Below are positions 6,601 to 11,664 of a DNA stretch of 20,018 nt, piece after piece. Source of the DNA: Microbacteriaceae bacterium (GTDB lineage Bacteria > Actinomycetota > Actinomycetes > Actinomycetales > Microbacteriaceae); assembly GCA_947453285.1 (NCBI GenBank), contig CANGGA010000002.1, positions 1-20,018 of the forward strand, in the 5' to 3' direction. Under the pieces are notes generated by a model, which saw only the letters and a list, made by a program, of their open reading frames with translations, did not search any database and was not told the origin of the DNA. How positions within the stretch are numbered: position 1 is the first letter of the stretch; every line of letters starts with the position of its first letter. The translations under genes and the position numbers were made by a program.

Positions 6601-8062
6601 CCAGAGCACCGCCAAGTCTTCGCCAGTGCAATTGTCAATCGACCCGCTAGCGGTCGTTGCAAAGGTGATTGCGCCAAAGGCAGACCCTGCGATTGGTGCA
6701 ACCGGAAACGACAACTTAGTGCCACAAAAGTTCGTTCCGCTTGCGACGGGTGAGAGTGCGAAGCGTTTCACATCGCTTGCGGCTTGGTTCATCATCCTGT
6801 TGGCGTCTTCGATCATCGGTGCCCTCGGTCGAGAGCGCAAGAGCCTTCGACTCGGTTCGTTGGTTGAGGTGGATGCCTCAATCGAATATCGCCGTCAGCG
6901 CCGTCAAGGTTGGGGCGACCGCCTGCCGCTATTCAAGCTGAAGATGATGACCTGGCTAGACAAATTCAGCGCAGATGCAATTCGAGTTACCTATCCGAAG
7001 TCGCCAGTGCTCGCAAAGATTTTCAACGAGGGCGCATACTTGCGTGCGTTCTTCGGTTCGCTAACGGTTCTATCGTCACTGGCCACTGCCGTGCTTGGCG
7101 TTTATGCAGCGCTCACTCGCGACATGTCTTTTGTAATGCCTTCAACTTGGTTGCTTCTAGCAATCGTTGCCATCGGAGTATTTGACGCATTTGCCGGCTT
7201 GCTCGGCAGCTTTGCTCTGGTGGTGACAACTCTGCTGACTATGCAAAACGGCACGATCCAGGATTACCGAACCTTGCTCGCACTCTTTGTTCTAGGTTTT
7301 GCACCGGCGCTGAGTGCAGAAGCGTTTAGAACCGTTCGCCGTCGTTCTGAAAAATCTTCTGCCTACGTTTGGGAGCGCATCTCTGACTTTGCCATTGCTC
7401 CATTCATCGGCGGAATTTCAACCGTGGCAATGGTCAGTGTTCTTCCGGCGCTTGCGAACCTCACCTTGCCGGTAGCAAACCACGTCATCGAATTCGGTCT
7501 CGTGGCAGCACTCGGTTTGTTCTTGCGAGTTGCTCTCGAAGAATTTGCTGGTCGCGCATATCCGGCCCGCATGGATGTGTTGAACCCCGAAGACCTCAAA
7601 CAACCAACTCGTTTGCGCAAGTTCACCGGCATCGTCACCAAGGCAGCAATCTACATATTCATCTCAACCGCGATCTTTGGACTCAGCTGGCAGGTCTGGG
7701 TTGCCTGCCTAATCTTTGTTATTCCGGCGCTTATGCACCTATTTGAAGACCGTCTGCCGAACTCACGATCGCTCTGGCGCTTCTTGCCGAAGGGCATCCC
7801 AGGCATGGCGCTCTCGCTCGTAATTGCGCTTTCGACCGTAACCATGGTCACCTGGCTGGTTCGCAATCCTGTGACGATGGCACGCTACGGGTTCATGCTG
7901 TTGGCAATTCCAGCTCTAGTGCTGACAACCTTGCACGTGCTTGGTCGTCACGGTCAAGAGGGTGAATTGAAACCAATTCTTCACCCAGATCGCAAGTGGC
8001 TCTACCGACTAGGCGGCATCGTCATGTATGGCGCAACAGTCTGGCTAGTAGCCAACGCCTAA
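3656..8062 (+). CDS. Giant membrane-anchored surface protein: secreted ectodomain fused to polytopic membrane domain
   Basis: 1468 aa from a GTG with a weak GGGA ribosome site. Residues 1-55: basic N-region, then a hydrophobic signal/anchor (PILPLLIALSLAGASVAALA). ~60-240: an ectodomain resembling the nidogen-like fold (ISPNGYVVV, SVTWKDIPF, MQILFLKTSNTGV). ~330-518: a lectin-like beta domain ending FEMDNFSI. ~522-548: Pro/Ser linker. ~555-860: three divergent Ig-like repeats, each with W-x-x-C (C590, C688, C793) and a later partner cysteine, spaced 98 and 105 residues. ~870-945: long Ser/Pro/Ala linker. ~1038-1468: roughly 10-12 membrane helices, with a basic ~55-aa loop after the first. No LPxTG signal. 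I do not recognise the membrane domain; transport, sensing or envelope assembly are all open. It is divergent from the TetR fusion. Confidence 0.75.
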   Translation: MSILSVFKRRSSAARHLLDTRTGRHRKRTNPILPLLIALSLAGASVAALALPSNALNTDPNTCAADIYQQTDINGGSGRLQPTPIVVNDLGGSINGDGQLLTDDETTSRQMPFSLLSSNGNSQITISPNGYVVVDETYFNVLGADLDASNSQNGVEFGACRVYMMEQEFDAYSVTWKDIPFYDAHLDSNGDPIESVSMQILFLKTSNTGVTVIRNYAYLKNVGGKNFYPLPVSGPDVTSDFMHGSDPTFDANYTKELMDPVDAAYCDNSLGYVPDSCNDSAYGSVPLTQNWGYSNTFTDSDRNGRYFHEVAADAPATPCDSSVNTPLQVSYSAPGVQSVDFQGVLTEDFNEITVPGDYYLNTFTSSVNHLTFTNTTQYGSHNYVWPAGVLGGADAVGNGISAADLTVSDAASGCFKYMGFWWSAGSADNNVELLDAQGRVLDSFSSADLFSTIGGCPDPSNGYCGNPNGVSDQNFYYPNEPFAYVNIRYPAGFNSIRLYGSGFEMDNFSISTVLPGSISGETTLSDPSPSPSPSDSSSPSPSSSESPGAKPVIQGLDVNQTSTNVYARPEAPQKQFLNNPTSGDEGWFICDSQHVSSADYDLSSPPNDCNFTDDRNATFSPAASYAGKYVGYGAYQANAYGATWALQTATQQIGDIAIVGLANASLLVVTSYSVLGSASNVSAQWYRCDNPATNPAALPQGCVGTGVSVTSYTPTVADIGKYMVYGVSATSTLTNNQAVAVADGGPAVGVIQVVTGFISNFVVSILNNLSGAQATGIAQTNGATSAGGQWWICTSPAEHFEAGPFDESTNPALTDVYTRMQQTEGCQSISGQTDPRFVAMQPQYDGQFLTYASAATINNVFLLRTHSALVTLPTPTPTPSASASSSPSSSSSPSASQSSSASSTPSASASASPSASPSVTPSASPTLSPSASSSPSASASAVVVVPPTNPRGSSNGSGVVVPNPTPTPSATQAQITPSALPTQSTAKSSPVQLSIDPLAVVAKVIAPKADPAIGATGNDNLVPQKFVPLATGESAKRFTSLAAWFIILLASSIIGALGRERKSLRLGSLVEVDASIEYRRQRRQGWGDRLPLFKLKMMTWLDKFSADAIRVTYPKSPVLAKIFNEGAYLRAFFGSLTVLSSLATAVLGVYAALTRDMSFVMPSTWLLLAIVAIGVFDAFAGLLGSFALVVTTLLTMQNGTIQDYRTLLALFVLGFAPALSAEAFRTVRRRSEKSSAYVWERISDFAIAPFIGGISTVAMVSVLPALANLTLPVANHVIEFGLVAALGLFLRVALEEFAGRAYPARMDVLNPEDLKQPTRLRKFTGIVTKAAIYIFISTAIFGLSWQVWVACLIFVIPALMHLFEDRLPNSRSLWRFLPKGIPGMALSLVIALSTVTMVTWLVRNPVTMARYGFMLLAIPALVLTTLHVLGRHGQEGELKPILHPDRKWLYRLGGIVMYGATVWLVANA
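6269..6482 (+). repeat. Low-complexity Ser/Pro/Ala/Thr linker-coding repeat
   Basis: A degenerate triplet-like tract coding about 70 residues of Ser, Ala, Pro and Thr (PTPTPSASASSSPSSSS style). It joins the Ig-like repeats to the membrane part of the giant surface protein and probably spans the cell wall. A shorter tract of the same kind lies at 5229-5300. Its reverse strand is also open (6250-6543), which is a by-product of the skewed composition. Confidence 0.8.
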
Positions 8063-8068
8063 TTGGTC

Positions 8069-8074
8069 TAGAAT
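8069..8074 (+). promoter_or_regulatory. -10-like hexamer for the bS22 gene
   Basis: TAGAAT lies 7 nt after the stop of the giant surface gene and would place transcription start near 8081, giving a leader of about 54 nt before the bS22 ATG. No good -35 is visible, so this is tentative. Confidence 0.4.
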
Positions 8075-8093
8075 TGAACTCTGTTTTGTTCGC

Positions 8094-8120
8094 TGGTTTG
8101 TCTGGCGGCCAGCCAAATCA
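8094..8120 (+). other. Hairpin in the leader of the bS22 gene
   Basis: A 27-nt fold with 11 pairs (including one G-T), one T-C mismatch and a CGG triloop: 8094-8105 pairs with 8109-8120. It ends 5 nt before the GAGGT ribosome site at 8126-8130. It has no T-tract, so it is a poor terminator for the upstream gene; a leader structure affecting translation or RNA stability is more likely. Confidence 0.55.
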
Positions 8121-8134
8121 ATTGTGAGGTCTTC

Positions 8135-8233
8135 ATGGGTTCAGTAATCAAGAAGCGTCGCAAGCGTATGTCGAAGAAGAAGCACCGCAAGTTGCTTCGT
8201 AAGACTCGCCACCAGCGTCGCAATAAGAAGTAG
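8135..8233 (+). CDS. Small ribosomal subunit protein bS22 (AURKAIP1/COX24-like, 32 aa)
   Basis: 32 residues: MGSVIKKRRKRMSKKKHRKL, then LRKTRHQRRNKK. More than half the residues are Lys or Arg. This matches the short actinobacterial protein annotated as AURKAIP1/COX24-domain or 30S bS22, which in mycobacterial ribosomes lies near the decoding centre of the 30S subunit; the MGSVIKKRRKRMSKKKHRKL run is essentially identical to the mycobacterial one as I recall it. The ribosome site GAGGT ends 4 nt before the ATG. A hairpin occupies its leader and a strong terminator follows 12 nt after the stop, so it is probably a single-gene unit. The same gene sits near proC and serB1 in mycobacteria. Confidence 0.93.
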   Translation: MGSVIKKRRKRMSKKKHRKLLRKTRHQRRNKK

Positions 8234-8245
8234 AAACTTTGCAGC

Positions 8246-8270
8246 CCCGCCGACTAAGTCGGCGGGTTTT
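8246..8270 (+). terminator. Strong rho-independent terminator after bS22
   Basis: A perfect 9-bp GC-rich stem (8246-8254 with 8258-8266), a TAA loop and a TTTT tail, 12 nt after the bS22 stop. The stem also lies just past the stop of the convergent HAD gene at 8283 and may partly serve it. Confidence 0.92.
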
Positions 8271-8282
8271 GCATTTAAGCGG

Positions 8283-9032
8283 TTATTTGTTTGCGCGCAG
8301 TTCGCGCTTTTTGAAATCGAGAATCTTCCAGCCAGCAGCCTTGGCGTGAGTCTTCAAGACCTTGTCTGGGTTGATTGCAACCGGATGACCAACGTGGGTA
8401 AGCATCGGCAAGTCATTGTGAGAATCACTGTATGCATAGCTGTGCTTGAGGCTGATGTTGCGCTCTTTGGCAAGATGCTTCATCGCCTTGTACTTTGCCT
8501 TGCCGTGCAACGGTTTGCCTTCAAGTTTGCCGGTGAGAATTCCGTCTTTGCGTTCGACGATTGTGCCTAAGCCTCCGGTGAAACCAAGACGAAGTGCGAT
8601 CACTACTGCAATCTCAACTGGAGCCGCGGTGATCAACCAAACTTCGCGACCATCCTTGACGTGTTGCTGAGCGATGCGAACGGTTTCTGGCCAAAGCTTC
8701 GGGCTGATGTAGTCGTCATAGACCTCGTCGGTTAGCACCGAAAGTTCTTCGACGCGGTGACCGGCAATCAGGCCAAGTGCGCGGTCTTTGATTTCGTTCA
8801 TGGTCTTGGCGGTTTCGCCACGAGCAATGAAGCGGGCCTGGTGCCAGGCGAAGTTGACGAAGTCTTTGCGACTGAAGAATTTGCGCTTGAAGGCGGCTTT
8901 GCCAAACAAGAAGCTCGACGAGCCGCGAAGAATTGTGTTGTCTACGTCGAAGAACGCGGCTTCGATTTTTTCGGGTGCGACCTTCGCCTTGGCAACCTTC
9001 TTGGCTGCTGGTTTTGCGGGGGTCTTAGGCAC
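8283..9032 (-). CDS. HAD-IB family phosphatase (SerB1-like)
   Basis: 249 aa. Residues 1-22 are a Lys/Ala/Pro-rich tail. HAD motif I is FFDVDNTI (nucleophile D29, acid/base D31), motif II TAAP (T135), the motif III lysine K178 in HGKAK, and motif IV SDSHNDLPML (D203, D207). The alpha-helical cap at ~40-115 is the C1-type cap of subfamily IB. A phosphoserine-phosphatase-like hydrolase of undetermined substrate. The M. tuberculosis relative, serB1, also neighbours a glutaredoxin-like gene as it does here. The start is GTG at 9030-9032, supported by a TAAACT hexamer exactly six bases upstream, which indicates a leaderless transcript. It is divergent from the glutaredoxin-like gene. Confidence 0.9.
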   Translation of the reverse strand: MPKTPAKPAAKKVAKAKVAPEKIEAAFFDVDNTILRGSSSFLFGKAAFKRKFFSRKDFVNFAWHQARFIARGETAKTMNEIKDRALGLIAGHRVEELSVLTDEVYDDYISPKLWPETVRIAQQHVKDGREVWLITAAPVEIAVVIALRLGFTGGLGTIVERKDGILTGKLEGKPLHGKAKYKAMKHLAKERNISLKHSYAYSDSHNDLPMLTHVGHPVAINPDKVLKTHAKAAGWKILDFKKRELRANK

Positions 9033-9044
9033 GGCTCAAGTTTA
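9033..9044 (-). promoter_or_regulatory. Leaderless promoter of the HAD gene
   Basis: On the minus strand, TAAACT (9044-9039) is followed by six bases and then the GTG start codon, so the mRNA should begin at the start codon. There is no ribosome site. This is one of five such arrangements in the window. Confidence 0.6.
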
Positions 9045-9062
9045 GTTGCGCTCGGCTTGGCT

Positions 9063-9074
9063 TAGTCTTGACTT
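9063..9074 (+). promoter_or_regulatory. Leaderless promoter of the glutaredoxin-like gene
   Basis: TAGTCT (9063-9068), six bases, then ATG at 9075, with no Shine-Dalgarno sequence. The spacing is identical to the menB, menC, HAD and phosphatase genes. Confidence 0.62.
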
Positions 9075-9362
9075 ATGTCATACGACATCTCTCTTACGCT
9101 AATTGGCAAGCCAGGCTGCCACCTCTGCGATGACGCACGCTTGGTGGTCAACACGGTGTCGAGTCAGTTTCGCGCTCTGCACGCCGGCATAGCCGCCTCG
9201 GTTCAGGTTCACATTGCCGAGCAAAACATCTTGGATGATGCCGAGCTGGCCGCTCGTTACTCAGAAGAGATTCCGGTGCTGTTGATCAACGGCAAGGTTC
9301 ACAATTACTGGAAGATTGACCCGGTGCGGCTCATGGCTGCGCTAGAAGAGGCGGTGCGCTGA
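9075..9362 (+). CDS. Glutaredoxin-like thiol-disulfide protein (DUF836 type)
   Basis: 95 aa, a single thioredoxin-fold domain. The redox motif is C15-H-L-C18 in IGKPGCHLCDDA. The cis-proline is in EEIPVLLING, a typical glutaredoxin-like 'iPvl..nG' segment. Family members are small cytoplasmic oxidoreductases; the substrate is not known, and in actinobacteria the partner thiol could be mycothiol. The TGA overlaps the ATG of the next small gene by one base, so the two are translationally coupled. The ATG at 9075 is supported by a leaderless -10 hexamer six bases away. The gene order HAD-IB next to glutaredoxin is shared with the M. tuberculosis serB1/Rv0508 region. Confidence 0.88.
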   Translation: MSYDISLTLIGKPGCHLCDDARLVVNTVSSQFRALHAGIAASVQVHIAEQNILDDAELAARYSEEIPVLLINGKVHNYWKIDPVRLMAALEEAVR

Positions 9363-9490
9363 TGTTGGCAGCTGTGAAGTGGATCTTGAAGCGGTTCTGG
9401 TTTCCAATTCTGGTATTCGTGCTTGGTCGCCTAGGGCGAAAGCACGAGTGGGCAGCTAAGGCTCACACCACCGCAAAGCGCTTCAAATAA
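9362..9490 (+). CDS. Small 42-aa single-pass membrane protein coupled to the glutaredoxin-like gene
   Basis: 42 residues beginning MLAAVKWILKRFWFPILVFV. One hydrophobic stretch (W13-L21) is flanked by basic residues, and the tail (GRLGRKHEWAAKAH...) is strongly positive, as in a short membrane or membrane-associated peptide. The ATG shares one base with the preceding TGA, and a hairpin follows 5 nt after the stop, so it forms a two-gene unit with the glutaredoxin-like gene. I do not recognise the family. The coupled start and clean stop before a terminator argue that it is real. Confidence 0.6.
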   Translation: MLAAVKWILKRFWFPILVFVLGRLGRKHEWAAKAHTTAKRFK

Positions 9491-9495
9491 GAAAA

Positions 9496-9532
9496 CCCTC
9501 GGCACCCGCACTTGGTTCGCGAATGCCGAGGG
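9496..9532. terminator. Shared terminator hairpin between convergent genes
   Basis: A perfect 9-bp stem (9496-9504 with 9524-9532) encloses a 19-nt loop, between the stops of the 42-aa gene and the PASTA protein gene. On the minus strand it runs into TTTTC; on the plus strand the T-tract is short. It probably works better for the minus-strand operon. Confidence 0.75.
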
Positions 9533-9546
9533 AGTTTCTCGAGCTG

Positions 9547-10464
9547 TTACTTGTCTAGGTAGATCGTGATCGTTGAATCAGTACTTATCGATTGACCGGC
9601 AGCCGGCTCAGTGCGGCTCACAACCCCGGTTAGCTCGGTCGCGTTATTTTCGTAGACGATGTCTACGTTGTTCAGGCCAATCAGGCCCAATGCCTGCTGA
9701 ACTTCAAAGAGATTCATACCCGCGAGTTCTGGAACTGTGACTGCAGAATTCGGAGTGGAGAGGAGAGTATTTCCGCTCGAATCTTTGAAAGTTAAGCCTG
9801 TCACTAGATTGCCCTTTGCATCGAATGCTTGAATTTCACCGATTGGGCTGCCATTCAAATTCAATCCGTTGTTCGACAGGGCCCGACCATAGTCGAGCTC
9901 AGAGCTGATGGCGTTAATGTTGCGCAACACGGAGTCTTGAGCAGGAATCACAAGAATCATTGCGAGCAGGTTGAGCGGCAACAATAAGGCAGCAAAGAAT
10001 CGAGAGGTAAACCACTTCTTGCGACCCCATTGAACACTCAAGAACACAGAGGTCACCAGAACGATTGCACTTGTGGTTGAGCCTAGAAGGCTACCAAATA
10101 TCACCCAGGCAATAACGGCGCGAATAACCCACCAAAGTGGGCGAACCGAGATTCCAAATTCTAGGATGGCTCGAGTAATCGCATATTTGCGAAACCAAGA
10201 CTCGATGCTTGCGACGAATGATTTTGAAGAGAACGCTCGGGTGCGTGCTGGCTTTTGCGATACTCCGGCAGCCTCGCGCAACTCCGCGGCATATTCGATT
10301 GGTGATCCGAGGTGAAAATCTTCACCTTCGTCATCGCGGCGTTCTTGAAGAGATGCCTCGAGGTCACCGGTTAGTTCTTCGACGACCGACTTTGGCAGAT
10401 CGCGAAGTTCGATGCGAACCGAAGCTGCGAACTCTTCGATGGTTGAGTCATTTAGGGTTTGCAT
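9547..10464 (-). CDS. PadR-partner membrane protein (HAAS/DUF1700-like) with C-terminal PASTA domain
   Basis: 305 aa. Residues ~5-68 are a helical domain (VRIELRDLPKSVVEELTGDL, then SPIEYAAELREAAG) resembling the HAAS/DUF1700 module usually encoded next to PadR regulators. Membrane helices lie at about 111-127, 130-146 and 157-175. Residues ~176-240 are exported linker. Residues 242-305 form a PASTA domain (TVPELAGMNLFEVQQALGLI, then GVVSRTEPAAG and a last strand STITIYL). PASTA domains bind peptidoglycan or muropeptides, mostly in Ser/Thr kinases and PBPs. A PASTA domain on a PadR-partner membrane protein is unusual and suggests envelope-state sensing. Its ATG overlaps the PadR stop by one base; a terminator follows. 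Confidence 0.78.
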   Translation of the reverse strand: MQTLNDSTIEEFAASVRIELRDLPKSVVEELTGDLEASLQERRDDEGEDFHLGSPIEYAAELREAAGVSQKPARTRAFSSKSFVASIESWFRKYAITRAILEFGISVRPLWWVIRAVIAWVIFGSLLGSTTSAIVLVTSVFLSVQWGRKKWFTSRFFAALLLPLNLLAMILVIPAQDSVLRNINAISSELDYGRALSNNGLNLNGSPIGEIQAFDAKGNLVTGLTFKDSSGNTLLSTPNSAVTVPELAGMNLFEVQQALGLIGLNNVDIVYENNATELTGVVSRTEPAAGQSISTDSTITIYLDK

Positions 10465-10814
10465 TATTTGCCGCCTTTTGCTCGTTTAGTTGGTTTTGGT
10501 GAATCGAGAAGGGCCGACATCTTTGAACTGAATGTCGCCCAGGTAGCTCGCTGTTCGGCGAGCATTTGCTTGCCGGTTTGATTGATGCCGTAATACTTGC
10601 GATGTGGGCCGTCTTCTGAGGCCACCACATAGCTGGTAAGCGCACCAGCTGTGAACAGGCGGCGCAAAGTGCCATAGATAGAGGCATCGCCAATGTCGTC
10701 TAGCCCTGCCGCCTTGAGCCTGCGCACGATGTCGTAGCCGTAGCCATCTTCGTGTTCAATCACGGCAAGCACTGCCACATCTAGCACGCCCTTGAGTAAC
10801 TGGGTTGAATCCAT
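10464..10814 (-). CDS. PadR-family transcriptional regulator
   Basis: 116 aa, the short PadR-s2 type. The winged helix spans residues ~5-85: LLKGVLDVAVLAVIEHEDGYGYDI, recognition helix region ASIYGTLRRLFTAGAL, wing with EDGPHRKYYGI, a hallmark 'GP.RKYY' stretch. A short helical and basic tail ends in KRAKGGK. The ATG at 10814 has a good site (AAAGGAG, 5 nt away). A PadR-type inverted repeat, ATGTGT-N8-ACACAT, lies 14 nt upstream of the start, so autoregulation is likely. It is cotranscribed with the membrane PASTA protein, the usual pairing of PadR with a HAAS-type protein. Confidence 0.93.
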   Translation of the reverse strand: MDSTQLLKGVLDVAVLAVIEHEDGYGYDIVRRLKAAGLDDIGDASIYGTLRRLFTAGALTSYVVASEDGPHRKYYGINQTGKQMLAEQRATWATFSSKMSALLDSPKPTKRAKGGK

Positions 10815-10827
10815 GTTGCTCCTTTCG

Positions 10828-10856
10828 ATGTGTTAACTATTACACATTACAGAGTA
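10828..10856 (-). promoter_or_regulatory. padR promoter with PadR operator
   Basis: 10828-10847 is an inverted repeat, ATGTGT-N8-ACACAT, which fits the known PadR consensus ATGT-N8-ACAT. On the minus strand a TACTCT hexamer (10856-10851) could act as -10, placing transcription start near 10844, inside the operator. Bound PadR would then block its own transcription. Confidence 0.7.
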
Positions 10857-10906
10857 GTTCGCAATAGATAACTTAGGTGAGTTTTGCTCTGGTGAATGTC
10901 GCTGGC

Positions 10907-10944
10907 TGTCTATACAATTTGTCTATACGCAGAGCAATAGGAGG
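10907..10944 (+). promoter_or_regulatory. vapBC promoter with direct repeats and ribosome site
   Basis: Two exact 9-nt direct repeats, TGTCTATAC, lie at 10907-10915 and 10920-10928, a 13-bp period. Each carries a TATAC that could serve as -10. They lie where VapB or VapBC would bind for autoregulation. The ribosome site AGGAGG (10939-10944) is 5 nt before the vapB ATG. No convincing -35 is seen. Confidence 0.55.
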
Positions 10945-10949
10945 CCAAG

Positions 10950-11228
10950 ATGAAGACGGTTCTTGAAGCAAAGGTTTTTAAGAATGGTGGAAGCAGCGCG
11001 ATTCGCCTACCGGCATCGCTAAACATCACGAGTGGAGTCGTCTATCTAGAAGTAGATGATGAGACAGGTGACATTGAGATCAAGCGACAAAACCCAAACC
11101 CATTTCAAGAGCTATTCGCTCTGCACGATAAGTACGGGCCAATCTCTGATGATGAGTGGCCAGATTTTGAACGCAGTCATGAACCTGCTCCAATTCGCAG
11201 CCGCAAGAAGCAGAAAGTGGCTGCATAG
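10950..11228 (+). CDS. vapB: VapB-type antitoxin (AbrB/MazE-like fold)
   Basis: 92 aa. Residues ~5-47 are a swapped-hairpin DNA-binding domain: KVFKNGGSSAIRLPASLNIT followed by YLEVDDETGDIEI, matching the 'NG.S.avRLP' signature of VapB antitoxins. Residues ~50-92 would wrap the toxin (NPFQELFALHDKYGPISDDE, with DEWPDFER) and end in a basic tail. The protein neutralises VapC and probably represses the operon by binding the direct repeats upstream. A strong AGGAGG site precedes it. Its stop overlaps the vapC GTG by one base. The AT-richer composition relative to aspS suggests acquisition, though I have not calculated it. Confidence 0.88.
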   Translation: MKTVLEAKVFKNGGSSAIRLPASLNITSGVVYLEVDDETGDIEIKRQNPNPFQELFALHDKYGPISDDEWPDFERSHEPAPIRSRKKQKVAA

Positions 11229-11623
11229 TGAAGTATTTGATTGATACCGACATCGCCAGCAATTTCGCAAAAAATACCTCATCTTCACTGAAACTGAAAA
11301 TGCTCGAAAACTTGAACGACTGGGCTATTTCGTCGGTCACCTATCACGAGCTTTGGCGTGGTCTCATGCAGACCGATAGTGACAAAGTTGAGGCGATTGT
11401 GACTAGTTTTCTTTCGAATGTTCGTGTGATTGATTTTGACGAAGGCGACGCACGTGAGTCAGGGCGCATTCATGCCGAACTAATCAAAACTGGAAAGCAA
11501 ATTGGCGATGCAGACACTCTTATCGCGGGTCAGGCTATTGCGAATCACCTAATTGTTGTAACCAACAACACTAAACACTTCTTGCGAGTCAAGGGATTAC
11601 AGGTCGAGAACTGGATGAAATAG
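11228..11623 (+). CDS. vapC: VapC-type PIN-domain ribonuclease toxin
   Basis: 131 aa, a single PIN domain. Expected acidic metal-binding residues are present: D6 in YLIDTDIAS, E41 in VTYHELWRG, and D94/D96 in IGDADTLIAG, followed by the VVTNNTKHF strand (N113/N114 where many relatives have Asp). The set looks intact, so an active Mg-dependent RNase is expected; the target, often a tRNA or rRNA, cannot be read from sequence. The GTG start overlaps the antitoxin stop by one base. A strong terminator follows immediately. It is inserted between the PadR operon and aspS. Confidence 0.9.
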   Translation: MKYLIDTDIASNFAKNTSSSLKLKMLENLNDWAISSVTYHELWRGLMQTDSDKVEAIVTSFLSNVRVIDFDEGDARESGRIHAELIKTGKQIGDADTLIAGQAIANHLIVVTNNTKHFLRVKGLQVENWMK

Positions 11624-11624
11624 A

Positions 11625-11660
11625 AAATCCCCCGGAGAGCATCCGGGGGATTTCTTTTTT
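11625..11660. terminator. Strong bidirectional terminator between vapC and aspS
   Basis: A perfect 12-bp stem (11625-11636 with 11642-11653), a 5-nt loop and a CTTTTTT tail on the plus strand. On the minus strand the stem also runs into TTTT. It lies 1 nt after the vapC stop and 4 nt from the aspS stop, so it serves both convergent genes. Confidence 0.93.
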
Positions 11661-11664
11661 GAGA

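Noticed and set aside
7950..8062. Possible sortase (LPxTG) anchor at the end of the giant protein
   Set aside because: The C-terminus is the last of many membrane helices followed by only a few residues. No LPxTG-type motif with basic tail is present.
10907..10928. Direct repeats considered as iterons of a replication origin
   Set aside because: There are only two copies, sitting in the promoter of a toxin-antitoxin pair, with no Rep gene. Operator function is simpler.
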